A program made the translations under genes and the position numbers. A stretch of 55,412 nucleotides of DNA from Cysteiniphilum litorale (GTDB taxonomy: Bacteria; Pseudomonadota; Gammaproteobacteria; Francisellales; Francisellaceae). The notes under the pieces were generated by a model that was not told the DNA's origin, did not search any database, and saw nothing but the letters and a program-made list of their open reading frames with translations. Shown here piece after piece: positions 30,971 to 39,380 of the stretch (the first letter of the stretch is position 1; each line of letters starts with the position of its first letter). The stretch lies in NCBI RefSeq assembly GCF_003428165.1, contig NZ_QLIQ01000021.1:1-55412 (forward strand), written 5' to 3'.

Positions 30971-33313
30971 GTGACTCTTATGATAAAGTTTAAAAAGTTC
31001 AATTGGAAAAAAACAGAAGAGGCCAAAAAGGCCAAAAAGGCAAAAGAGTCGGGAAATACTGGGCAGGCTGATCATCATCAAGATGAACACACACATTTAG
31101 ATGATCCTTTTATTGAGCCATTGCCTAAAGCCGTTGATTTTGCCAAGCGCTTTAAATGGTCAATTATCGGGTTTGTTGCGTTTATGTTTATTGCCATTGT
31201 GTTGGCGGTGAACTATTCAACGAAAAGAACGATCCAGCAAACGGTTGTGCGTAATATTGACACCAACTCGGATGCCTCGATTGCCAAGATTCAAGAAATT
31301 GATGCGATGAATGTCCCCATGGTTTTATTACAAAACTGGGCACTGTTGGTTAATGGTCATCAATATGCGGTTTATCAAGATGGGCAGGGCAATACCTATG
31401 CCAAAGTCAATGGCGTGAATCGTCCATTAAAGGATGGTGATGTTATCTATAAGGATGGCAAAGCGTATGTTTATAAAGATGGTAAGTTTGTGCCGCTGGA
31501 TATAGCTGATGGTAACAAGTCGCCTTATCACACCGGTGATCTGGTGTATAAAGATGGCAAACTCTATCAGGTCGGTGCGGATGGTAAGCTGCACCCGTAT
31601 CAAGGCAAATTAAAGCCAGGACAAGTTGTGTGGAAGGATGGCAAAGCTTATGTGGTCGGTGCCGATGGCAAATTGCATCCTGTGGGGGATCATCCCACTG
31701 AAGGGCAGTTTGTGATGAAAGACGGTAAGCTCTATCGCGTTGGTGCTGATGGCAAGCTGTATCCATATGACGGTGAGTTAAAACCAGGTGACATTGTTTG
31801 GAAGGATGGTAAACCTTATGTTGTTGGTGCGGATGGTAAGCTGCGTCCGATTGGGGATAAGCCACAACCCGGCGATATTGTTGAGAAAGATGGTAAGCTT
31901 TATCAGGTGGGTGAAGACGGTAAGTTATACCCTTATGCAGGAGAACTTACTCCAGGACAGGTGATCTGGAAAGATGGCAAGCCGTACATGGTCGATGAAA
32001 ATGGCAACTTAGTGCCATTAAAAGAGGGCATGGTACGCACCATTGATGGCAAACCTTATGTCTGGAAAGATGGTCAATGGGTACCGTTATCTGAGTTAGG
32101 TGCCAAGCCTAAGCATCTCGTTGTTAAAGACAATAAGCTGTATGAAATAGGCGATGATGGCACATTAAGCTTATTTAAGGGCAAGCTTAAGCCTGATGAT
32201 ATTGTCTGGAAAGATGGCGTGCCTTATGTTGTCGGTGACGATGGTAAGCTGCATAAAATGGCAGATGGTCAGCGCATTAAAGATAAAGATGGCTATCGCT
32301 ATATTTATAAAGACCAGAAGTTGCAGCGTGAAAAAGACAATAAGTCACAAGACAAAGCAGCGACAGATCACCCTGATGAGCCGCGTGCAGGCTATGATCA
32401 ATCATTAATGGCAGCGTATAAGTCTTCCTTAGTATCTTTTGATGGTGATTCAGAGGCAAAAGGAGCGAAAGGCGCAAAAGGTGATGCCTCAGCGCAACAG
32501 TCACCACAGGATCGAGTACAAGAAGCGCTTAATTCTCAGATGACGGCATTGCGTGAGCAGGCTAAAGCAATGAGATCAATAACGACCAAGGGCAGTGATC
32601 AGTATGCGCAGCAAAACTCGCAGAGCTCGAAGATTGCCTTTTTAAAAGAAGATCAATCAGAGCCGGATCAATCGGATGCGACACTTAAACATCCGGTGAG
32701 TCCTTATACGTTATTTGCGGGATCTGTTATTCCTGCGACCTTTGAAACTGGGATTAACTCGGATTTGCCAGGCACGATTATTGCGCGTGTGTCGCGTAAT
32801 GTTTATGACACACGGACAGGGAATTATTTATTGATTCCTCAAGGCACTAAAATCATGGGCAAATATGACTCCCAAGTGGCGTATGGTCAGGAACGTGTGC
32901 TCATGGTCTTTACACGCTTATTATTTCCTAATGGCACCTCTATCAAACTGGATAATCAACCAGGCGCTGATTTGCGTGGATTCGCTGGGGTGACAGGGGA
33001 TGTTAACAACCATTACTGGCGTATCTTTGGTAATGCGTTGATGTTCTCTGTGTTTGGGGCATTGGGTCAATTGTCACAACCATCGGGTGATAACAGCAAT
33101 GGTAACGGTACGTCGAATCAGCAGGTGATTTATGCTGCCATTGGTCAGCAGTTAACGCAAACGGCTGCGCAAATGTTGGCTAAAAACATGAATATTCAGC
33201 CGACCATTAAGATTCAACCAGGTAATAACTTTTCGATCTTAACCACGCGTGACATTGTGTTTCCGAGCTGGTATCGCTTTGATAACCCAATCAACTCAGG
33301 AGATCAGGCATGA
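30971..33313 (+). CDS. trbI: TrbI, VirB10-type channel protein with long repeat linker
   Basis: 780 residues, almost twice the usual 400-470. One membrane helix (about 63-81) follows an N-terminus rich in lysine; the C-terminal 200 residues are the TrbI/VirB10 barrel domain (SPYTLFAGSVIPATFETGIN, GTIIARVSRNVYDT, LIPQGTKIMGKYDS, VFTRLLFPNGTSI). Between them, instead of the short proline-rich linker, lies a block of about eleven repeats with a 28-residue period (residues 156-450; separate entry). It is preceded by trbG and overlaps traF by ATGA. GTG at 30971 and ATG at 30980 are both possible starts. VirB10 spans both membranes; the repeats would lengthen its periplasmic stalk. Confidence 0.93.
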   Translation: MTLMIKFKKFNWKKTEEAKKAKKAKESGNTGQADHHQDEHTHLDDPFIEPLPKAVDFAKRFKWSIIGFVAFMFIAIVLAVNYSTKRTIQQTVVRNIDTNSDASIAKIQEIDAMNVPMVLLQNWALLVNGHQYAVYQDGQGNTYAKVNGVNRPLKDGDVIYKDGKAYVYKDGKFVPLDIADGNKSPYHTGDLVYKDGKLYQVGADGKLHPYQGKLKPGQVVWKDGKAYVVGADGKLHPVGDHPTEGQFVMKDGKLYRVGADGKLYPYDGELKPGDIVWKDGKPYVVGADGKLRPIGDKPQPGDIVEKDGKLYQVGEDGKLYPYAGELTPGQVIWKDGKPYMVDENGNLVPLKEGMVRTIDGKPYVWKDGQWVPLSELGAKPKHLVVKDNKLYEIGDDGTLSLFKGKLKPDDIVWKDGVPYVVGDDGKLHKMADGQRIKDKDGYRYIYKDQKLQREKDNKSQDKAATDHPDEPRAGYDQSLMAAYKSSLVSFDGDSEAKGAKGAKGDASAQQSPQDRVQEALNSQMTALREQAKAMRSITTKGSDQYAQQNSQSSKIAFLKEDQSEPDQSDATLKHPVSPYTLFAGSVIPATFETGINSDLPGTIIARVSRNVYDTRTGNYLLIPQGTKIMGKYDSQVAYGQERVLMVFTRLLFPNGTSIKLDNQPGADLRGFAGVTGDVNNHYWRIFGNALMFSVFGALGQLSQPSGDNSNGNGTSNQQVIYAAIGQQLTQTAAQMLAKNMNIQPTIKIQPGNNFSILTTRDIVFPSWYRFDNPINSGDQA
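31436..32320 (+). repeat. 28-residue tandem repeats in TrbI linker
   Basis: Repeat units begin with G-(D/Q)-x-V-x-K-D-G-K-x-Y and continue -VGADGKL-P-. Starts at residues 189, 217, 245, 273, 301 and 329 are exactly 28 apart; weaker units stand at 156, 353, 381, 409 and about 433. The G-(D/Q)-x-V and Y-x-V-x-x-D-G-K-L parts look like two short beta strands with a tight turn, suggesting a stacked beta stalk. At DNA level the repeats are diverged in third positions, so selection keeps the protein repeat. Confidence 0.9.
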
Positions 33314-33975
33314 GCTTTTCAGTGCACAACCGCCTAGGCTTATATTTTATCGCTATTGCGGTACTTGTGTTGTTGGGGATTTATTTAGCGATTAAGACCT
33401 TTGGTGTGCGTATTAACGTCAGTGATTCAATGCCAATGGGATTATATATTATTGATCACACATCAGATGAGCACGTGATTGCGCGAGGCGATCTGGTTGA
33501 AGTGTGTTTGCCACACAAGGTTGCTGTTGAGGGCATTGCCAAGGGATACATTGATGCGCATGGTCATTGTGCTGATGGTTCTGGTTCTTTGATTAAAGAG
33601 GTCATTGCCTTACCGGTTGATCATGTGCAATTGACGTCATCACAGATTATTGTGAATCAAAAGGCGTATTATGCGCCAAGTCATGACATCTCGTTATCGG
33701 GTATTCCTATTACGCATTTTATTAAGCCAGGAAACAATCAGCGTTATGGTTATTGGCTGTATGGTGCCAATAGTCCTGATTATTCATGGGATTCACGTTA
33801 TTTCGGTGCGGTCGAAGCACACAACATTATTCATATTTTAAAGCCTTTATGGATTTGGTCTGGGGCAAAAGCTGCTAATCAAGGTGATAAAAGGGATAAA
33901 GGCAGTAATGGAAATAAAGAAAGTAAAGAAAGTAAAGAAAACAAAATCAATAGGTCAGGAGAGCAGTATGCATGA
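33310..33975 (+). CDS. traF: TraF-type S26 signal peptidase
   Basis: 221 residues. One N-terminal membrane helix (about 11-30), then the S26 catalytic box SDSMPMG with Ser40 and the lysine box LIKEVIALP with Lys96, with the conserved ordering of TraF. In RP4, TraF matures and cyclises the TrbC pilin, so this gene and trbC are functionally linked. It overlaps trbI by ATGA. The last 30 residues (GNKESKESKENK) are a lysine/asparagine-rich extension overlapping the next gene by 8 bases. Confidence 0.88.
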   Translation: MSFSVHNRLGLYFIAIAVLVLLGIYLAIKTFGVRINVSDSMPMGLYIIDHTSDEHVIARGDLVEVCLPHKVAVEGIAKGYIDAHGHCADGSGSLIKEVIALPVDHVQLTSSQIIVNQKAYYAPSHDISLSGIPITHFIKPGNNQRYGYWLYGANSPDYSWDSRYFGAVEAHNIIHILKPLWIWSGAKAANQGDKRDKGSNGNKESKESKENKINRSGEQYA

Positions 33976-34270
33976 TAACTACCGTAATGACGAGCATTCA
34001 GAAGAAGATGTGACTGGCACGCAGAATGTGAGCATTAAGACACGTATTCATTGGTTTTTTCTACGTGCCATGCTCATTGGTATGGTGATTGTCTTTGCCT
34101 TTATTGGTGCGGTGATCGGTTACTGGTTAAAGCAGTATTGTATTGAGCATTTGCCTTTTGCAGCGATGTTTATTGGCTTTGCCAGTTTTACTGCATTAAC
34201 GGTGATTGGTGCATTTATTGGCAATCGTTTAGGACTTGCCTTTTTAGATCGATATCACCTTGAGGATTAG
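33968..34270 (+). CDS. Small two-helix membrane protein after traF
   Basis: 100 residues from ATG 33968; AGGAGAG lies about 4 bases upstream, and the longer frame with a lysine-rich start has no such site. Two hydrophobic segments (about 29-50 and 60-84) with a polar N-terminus. I do not recognise the family. It overlaps traF by 8 bases and closes the trb part. Confidence 0.5.
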   Translation: MHDNYRNDEHSEEDVTGTQNVSIKTRIHWFFLRAMLIGMVIVFAFIGAVIGYWLKQYCIEHLPFAAMFIGFASFTALTVIGAFIGNRLGLAFLDRYHLED

Positions 34271-34342
34271 AAAAATGGAAGAAGCACAAAAAATAAATGA
34301 AATGAAGAAAATGAGAAAAATTAAAAAAATGAGGAGAGAAGG

Positions 34343-35515
34343 ATGAAGTTAAAAGGTCTTATTCGTGTCATGGGCGGTGGTTTATTGCTGATGCCTTTTG
34401 TTTCTTTTGTCACTGTGACGCACGGTGCAACCAATAACACGAAAAACGGTGTTGGGTTATCGCAGGCACATATTGTTGGAGATTTACAGGCAGTCAGGGA
34501 GTTTTATGCGGTAAAGGGGATGACGTTGCAGCAGACAATTAAGCGTTGGGGTCAGTCACAAAATACGCCGATTGACGTGGCTAATTTGCCGGATATTACG
34601 CTTAAAAGTGACAAGTTATATATTGGCTCGCTGTTATCAGAAAAACCTGACGACAATGTGATTTATCAGTTATTGGCAGATAATTTTGGTTGGCAAGAGG
34701 CTAATGCTCCTAAAGTGGTGGTTAATAATCAGAATTTGCCAACGGATCATTATCAGATTCGCTTTTCATCGCCATTACAAAAGTATTTAGCTAAGGCGGA
34801 TGATGGCAATTATCTCAATCATAGCAATATTCATGTGATCGCTGATGATAAGGCGCAGGCTGATAAAAATAATAAAAGCAGCGAGCAAGTTAGCGCTGTG
34901 CATGATGAAAATAAGCAGGGTAGTGATGACTTACAGGCTCCAGATCAATCAAAGGATGCGCCACAAGCAGTACAGCAAGTAAAGCGCACAGATAAAACGC
35001 ATTTATCGAATTCATCAAGCTCATCAAACTCATCAAACTCATCAAACTCATCCAATTCATCCAATCCAAATAACTTAGGGGTTTATCCATCGTTATATGT
35101 GAATAAAGAGAGCAAAGTTATTGCATTTAGTTTGGGCAAGAATGATCAATCAGCGCAAGCATTATCGATTAAAGAGCCAGAGCTTTATCACTTGTATCAG
35201 GGGCAAACAGTGCGCCAAACGATTGATCGCTGGGCAAAGCGCAATGGCTTCACGGTAGTCTATCAAACGAAGATGGATTTTAACATCACACAAAGCACTA
35301 CCTTGTATGGCGCATTTTTATCTAAAGGTGGACCTTTGCAAACATTGCTTAATTCGTTAACGCAGACACCAACGCCACTTAAGGCAGAAGTCACCGCAAA
35401 TAAGGTATTGCTTATTAAGCCAGATCGTTACAGCTCTAACTTCTTAATGCCTGGTCAAGATCAAATGAAGCGTGGTGATATGACTGACAGTCATATGAAT
35501 GAACAAAAATCATAA
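34343..35515 (+). CDS. pilL: PilL/TcpQ-type pilus assembly protein
   Basis: 390 residues with a signal peptide (cleaved near THGA). Two TcpQ-like modules are visible: GMTLQQTIKRWGQSQNTPI (about 59-77) and GQTVRQTIDRWAKRNGF (about 291-307), each followed by a beta-strand segment. Between them lies a Ser/Asn-rich spacer. TcpQ/PilL proteins stabilise the secretin of type IVb pili; the gene sits just ahead of pilN, as in R64 and TCP systems. AGGAGAG before the ATG is strong. Confidence 0.75.
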   Translation: MKLKGLIRVMGGGLLLMPFVSFVTVTHGATNNTKNGVGLSQAHIVGDLQAVREFYAVKGMTLQQTIKRWGQSQNTPIDVANLPDITLKSDKLYIGSLLSEKPDDNVIYQLLADNFGWQEANAPKVVVNNQNLPTDHYQIRFSSPLQKYLAKADDGNYLNHSNIHVIADDKAQADKNNKSSEQVSAVHDENKQGSDDLQAPDQSKDAPQAVQQVKRTDKTHLSNSSSSSNSSNSSNSSNSSNPNNLGVYPSLYVNKESKVIAFSLGKNDQSAQALSIKEPELYHLYQGQTVRQTIDRWAKRNGFTVVYQTKMDFNITQSTTLYGAFLSKGGPLQTLLNSLTQTPTPLKAEVTANKVLLIKPDRYSSNFLMPGQDQMKRGDMTDSHMNEQKS

Positions 35516-35533
35516 GTAAAGAGGGGAATAGGG

Positions 35534-37222
35534 ATGAATCAATTCGGTATTAAACAAAAATTTATGACACAGATGAAGCAAACGAGAGTTGCTTTTGTTG
35601 CTGTTATTGCAGTGATTACTGGCAGTGTTGTGTTGTCAGGGTGTGCCAATATTGAGGCGACGCAACAAGCGGCAAAAGCAAACTTTAACACAGCGCAAGA
35701 TATTATGGCGCAAGCCACTGCTAAGCAGGATAATGCGCTTATCTCTTATAACAAGCAAATTTACATTGCAGATAAAGGTTTTGAAGTTAAAGCACCTTCT
35801 GAGCAGTTACCGAAAGTCTTTTCTGAAAGTTTTACCTTTCGCTCTAATCAGAAAAAAGACTTGTTTGAGATTTTAAGTGAGATTGGACAAAGCAGCAGTG
35901 TCAGTGTTCGTGTAACACAGGATGCGCAAAGCTATATGGATCAGTTGTTAAATGGCGATGATAAAAACAAAGCAAGCAATGCACAGGTAGCACCGATTAC
36001 GTCTTTACAGCCTCAGAGGAAGCAAACGCGTGATTTAAAAATGTCGTTAAATTTTCAAGGAACATTAGCTGAGCTTTTAACTTATGTGACAACGCATTAT
36101 GACTTATCGTGGCGTTATAATCACAACCGTGGTGTTGTTGATGTTTATCATTTAGAAACACGCACCTTTGCATTGGACATGTTGCCAGGGACTTCACAGA
36201 CCAAAGTTAAGATTGAGAATGCCTCTAAAGGTGAGAATGCTACACAAAACATGAGTAATGATTTTGATTCAGGGGTGAATGATCCATGGAAATCAGTGCT
36301 CAATATTATTCAGGATATTATTGGGAAAGCAGGTAGTGTTCAGTCTGATCCTGCCAGTGGTTATGTGACAGTGACATCGACCCCCGATTTGATTAACAAG
36401 GTACAGAATTTCATTAATACCTTAAATACAACGGCACGTAAGAGTATTGCGTTGCGTGTTGATATTTATGATGTTGAAACTTCGGGGTCATCTAACTATG
36501 GGATTGATTGGAATGCGATGTATAAAGTCACCAAAGGGGCGTTATCATGGAGCACTAATGGTATTCCTAATCCGTTATCTGATCCTTATTCAGGTAGCGT
36601 GCAAACTGCTACGGTGACAGGGGGCATTTCATCAGGTCCTTTTGCGGGCTCTCAATTAATTGTTTCGGCTTTACAGCAAATGGGGCATACCACCTATGTT
36701 ACTGGTACAACGGTTTATACCGTTAATGGCAGACCTGCACCGATTCAGGTCAGTCGCTCAACGGATTATGTCAAAGAGACTTCAGTGACCTCATTAGGGA
36801 CTAGTTCCATTTCGTCTGATAATGTCCAAACCAGTATGACACCAGGCACGATTAGCACAGGTTATACCGTTGATGTGACGCCACGTATTATCAAAGGCAA
36901 TAAGGTGCTATTAAGTCTCTCCGTCAATATTGCCTCATTATTAAAAATGCGTCAGGTGACATCTGGTCCCAAAGATGCGCAAAGCACGATTGAGCTGCCT
37001 GATTTACGTAATAAATCATTTATGCAGACAGTGCCTTTGACATCCGGTCAAACGGCTGTGTTAGCAGGATTCCAAAATGATACTAATAACGACGGCACCA
37101 ATTCTGTGGGACCTCAAAAGTATTGGTATTTAGGTGGCAAGCAGGCAACTAATAAAGAGCATACGGTGACTGTTGTGATTGTAACACCTTGCATCATTGA
37201 TAATAACGAGTCTGAGGCTTAA
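35534..37222 (+). CDS. pilN: PilN, type IVb pilus secretin lipoprotein
   Basis: 562 residues, the same length class as R64 PilN. Lipobox VVLSGC (Cys37), N-domains (SLNFQGTLAELLTYVTTHYD) and a secretin core with DVTPRIIKGNKVLLSLSVNI, VPLTSGQTAVLAGFQ and the final VTVVIVTPCII. It forms the outer-membrane gate of the thin pilus. Preceded by AGAGGGG. Its C-terminal order matches the shorter secretin-like protein at 22505. Confidence 0.94.
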   Translation: MNQFGIKQKFMTQMKQTRVAFVAVIAVITGSVVLSGCANIEATQQAAKANFNTAQDIMAQATAKQDNALISYNKQIYIADKGFEVKAPSEQLPKVFSESFTFRSNQKKDLFEILSEIGQSSSVSVRVTQDAQSYMDQLLNGDDKNKASNAQVAPITSLQPQRKQTRDLKMSLNFQGTLAELLTYVTTHYDLSWRYNHNRGVVDVYHLETRTFALDMLPGTSQTKVKIENASKGENATQNMSNDFDSGVNDPWKSVLNIIQDIIGKAGSVQSDPASGYVTVTSTPDLINKVQNFINTLNTTARKSIALRVDIYDVETSGSSNYGIDWNAMYKVTKGALSWSTNGIPNPLSDPYSGSVQTATVTGGISSGPFAGSQLIVSALQQMGHTTYVTGTTVYTVNGRPAPIQVSRSTDYVKETSVTSLGTSSISSDNVQTSMTPGTISTGYTVDVTPRIIKGNKVLLSLSVNIASLLKMRQVTSGPKDAQSTIELPDLRNKSFMQTVPLTSGQTAVLAGFQNDTNNDGTNSVGPQKYWYLGGKQATNKEHTVTVVIVTPCIIDNNESEA

Positions 37223-37224
37223 CA

Positions 37225-38724
37225 ATGAAACGGTATAGGAAAGTAAAAGAGGAAAAAGAGGTAAAGAGTGCTAGAGAGGAAGGCAAGAAGACATCAGTTC
37301 AAACTGACCATTCATATTCTTCATCTTCGCAATCACCTCAATCACCTCAATCACAGCATATTCATTTGCCAAAGCTTTTTAAACGCTATGCGTTGGGATG
37401 TGATTATCATCATGTGACCAATAAAAAGGCGTTTTTAAAAGAGTATGGCAGCGACTATGGTTATTTTAATGCTAAGCATAATCAGGCGGTGGTCACTAAG
37501 CTTAAATCACATTTGAATAAGTCACTGTTGTCATTATTGATTGCCAGTGAGTTTAGGGATTTTTTATATATCACTGATCAGCATGGTAATGCAGCACAGG
37601 TTGAGTCTGCTGATGGGCAGATGCTTCCTTTGTTTTGGATTTGTCTTGTTCAACATGGGCGTGTGGTTGATTCAGGTTCGGTTTATACCAATCAAGCAAC
37701 AGGAGAAGATCAGATTTATTCAGGGGATATGTTTATCTCACGCGATCGTTTACCGTTATTGATTCATCACTTAGCCAATATCAACCGTGGGCATAATGAG
37801 GGTGGTCAGAATAATACATTAACCGTGAGTATGAATTGCAGTGATGATATTAGTGGACTATTTCATGGCTTTCCAGAGGATGTTTTTTATCTTCAGGTCT
37901 TTGATATTCAACGATTTTTGGCTGATCCCAAAGTATTGGCTTTATCAAGAAAGTATTTGGTGAGACCTGTTAAGGGTAACAGTCTTAGTGCCAAAATTGC
38001 ATTGGTTGTTTTAACAGCGGGTCTTATTTGGTATGGCGTTGATAAATATTTGGATTATAAAGATCAGGAAGCCTTACGTATTGAGAGTATGGCAAGGGCG
38101 AAGCAGCAAGCACTGCATAAAAAGCAGCTGAGAATCGAAAAAAGTAAAACTTTTATCGGCTTGGTTAATCAGAACAATGCCAACTATGTTTTGCTGTCGA
38201 TTATAGCACGCTTATCTAGCTTACAGTACCTCGTTGAAGGATGGGATTTAACCGCAGTGAACTATGATCAACAGCGTGTGGGTGTCTTGCGATTAACCTA
38301 TCAGCGCAATCAGTATGCAACTTTAGATGGCTTTATTCGTGAGAGTACTAAACTTTCGCCGTTGAAAATGGATGTCGATAAAGATGCGTCAAAGGCACAT
38401 GTTGATGTTGCGATTATGAGTCGTTTGTCTGAGCCTAACTTAACATTAGATGCCTTTAATCATGAGCAAAACAGACTCATTGCTGCGACCAAACTTTTAT
38501 CGGTGATTCAAAGCTATTCACTGACTTATGTTGCTTCACAAGCCACAGTGGTTGATGGGCGCAAAATTCAAACGATACAGGTTAATGGGCTAGGGGACTA
38601 CACCTTATTGGCACTGACTCAATCAGCGGCATTTAATCCGTATTTTATTATCTCAGACCTTAAGCTGAGCATTCATGACAGCATGATTACTAATTGGAGT
38701 TTTAAAGGAGTTATTTATGAATAA
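37225..38724 (+). CDS. pilO: PilO, type IVb pilus inner-membrane protein
   Basis: 499 residues. A K/E/S-rich N-terminus about 45 residues long is followed by a cytoplasmic half, one membrane helix (about 256-272, IALVVLTAGLIWYGVDK) and a periplasmic coiled coil (EALRIESMARAKQQALHKKQ). This is the R64 PilO plan, an inner-membrane platform part. It follows pilN by two bases and overlaps pilP. Confidence 0.82.
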   Translation: MKRYRKVKEEKEVKSAREEGKKTSVQTDHSYSSSSQSPQSPQSQHIHLPKLFKRYALGCDYHHVTNKKAFLKEYGSDYGYFNAKHNQAVVTKLKSHLNKSLLSLLIASEFRDFLYITDQHGNAAQVESADGQMLPLFWICLVQHGRVVDSGSVYTNQATGEDQIYSGDMFISRDRLPLLIHHLANINRGHNEGGQNNTLTVSMNCSDDISGLFHGFPEDVFYLQVFDIQRFLADPKVLALSRKYLVRPVKGNSLSAKIALVVLTAGLIWYGVDKYLDYKDQEALRIESMARAKQQALHKKQLRIEKSKTFIGLVNQNNANYVLLSIIARLSSLQYLVEGWDLTAVNYDQQRVGVLRLTYQRNQYATLDGFIRESTKLSPLKMDVDKDASKAHVDVAIMSRLSEPNLTLDAFNHEQNRLIAATKLLSVIQSYSLTYVASQATVVDGRKIQTIQVNGLGDYTLLALTQSAAFNPYFIISDLKLSIHDSMITNWSFKGVIYE

Positions 38725-39298
38725 GACAAGTTATAAGATCGCTAAGGGCAATAAATATCATATGGCATCTATCAGCCAACTACTCATGATTGTGATGGGA
38801 TTAGCCTGTGGTGTTGCTCAAGCTCAAGATATCAAGAACGACGATAACTATGTGACACAGATGAAGCAATATCAGCGCGAGCTTGCGTTGTCTTCTGCAC
38901 AAAATGAGGTCATCGATTCACAGCTTAAGCGTGAAAAGATGAAGCTGCAATTAGATGCCATTAAAAGTGGTGATGCCACCAGTATTAACTTTGCTTCAGC
39001 ACAAAGCTCAAATGGTGATCCTAATGCCAATAACAACGGTGCCAAAATCGTACTCAATAAATCTCAAACATTTATTTTGATGGGGGTTTCAGGTCCTTCC
39101 AATAATCTCGTTGCCTCATTGCATTACGACAATAGCTTATTCCCTGTGAAAAAAGGCGATGACATTTCAGGGAAATGGCGTGTATTAGAAGTGATGCCAA
39201 GTTATGTGAAGTTGCAACAGGTCAAACATCCGGATGATATTCGCGTGGTGTATCTGGCGCAACCTGTTCAAGAAAGTTCAGATACGAAAACAAGCTAA
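38717..39298 (+). CDS. pilP: PilP, type IVb pilus biogenesis protein
   Basis: 193 residues; AAGGAG before the ATG at 38717, which overlaps pilO. A signal peptide ends about QAQ/D. A coiled coil (EVIDSQLKREKMKLQLDAIK) follows, then a PilP-type beta domain (IVLNKSQTFILMGVSG, KKGDDISGKWRVLEVMPSYV). It links PilO to the secretin. Confidence 0.82.
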   Translation: MNKTSYKIAKGNKYHMASISQLLMIVMGLACGVAQAQDIKNDDNYVTQMKQYQRELALSSAQNEVIDSQLKREKMKLQLDAIKSGDATSINFASAQSSNGDPNANNNGAKIVLNKSQTFILMGVSGPSNNLVASLHYDNSLFPVKKGDDISGKWRVLEVMPSYVKLQQVKHPDDIRVVYLAQPVQESSDTKTS

Positions 39299-39309
39299 GC
39301 AGTTTTTTT

Positions 39310-39342
39310 AAGTGATTTTTATTTTTTATTGATCACTTTTTT
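39310..39342 (+). terminator. Weak terminator or attenuator after pilP
   Basis: AAGTGAT (39310-39316) and ATCACTT (39332-39338) form a 7-bp stem with a 15-base loop, followed by TTTT. It lies in the 82-base gap between pilP and pilQ. The stem is AT-rich, so it may only trim expression of pilQ onward. Confidence 0.4.
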
Positions 39343-39380
39343 ACTTCTTAACATCTTAACACCTTAGTAGAGGGTTAATT

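Noticed and set aside
31443-31865. Open frame of 140 residues on the minus strand inside trbI
   Set aside because: It is the shadow of the trbI repeats; it has no ribosome-binding site and its composition (H/Q/Y/R repeats) just mirrors the plus-strand repeat.
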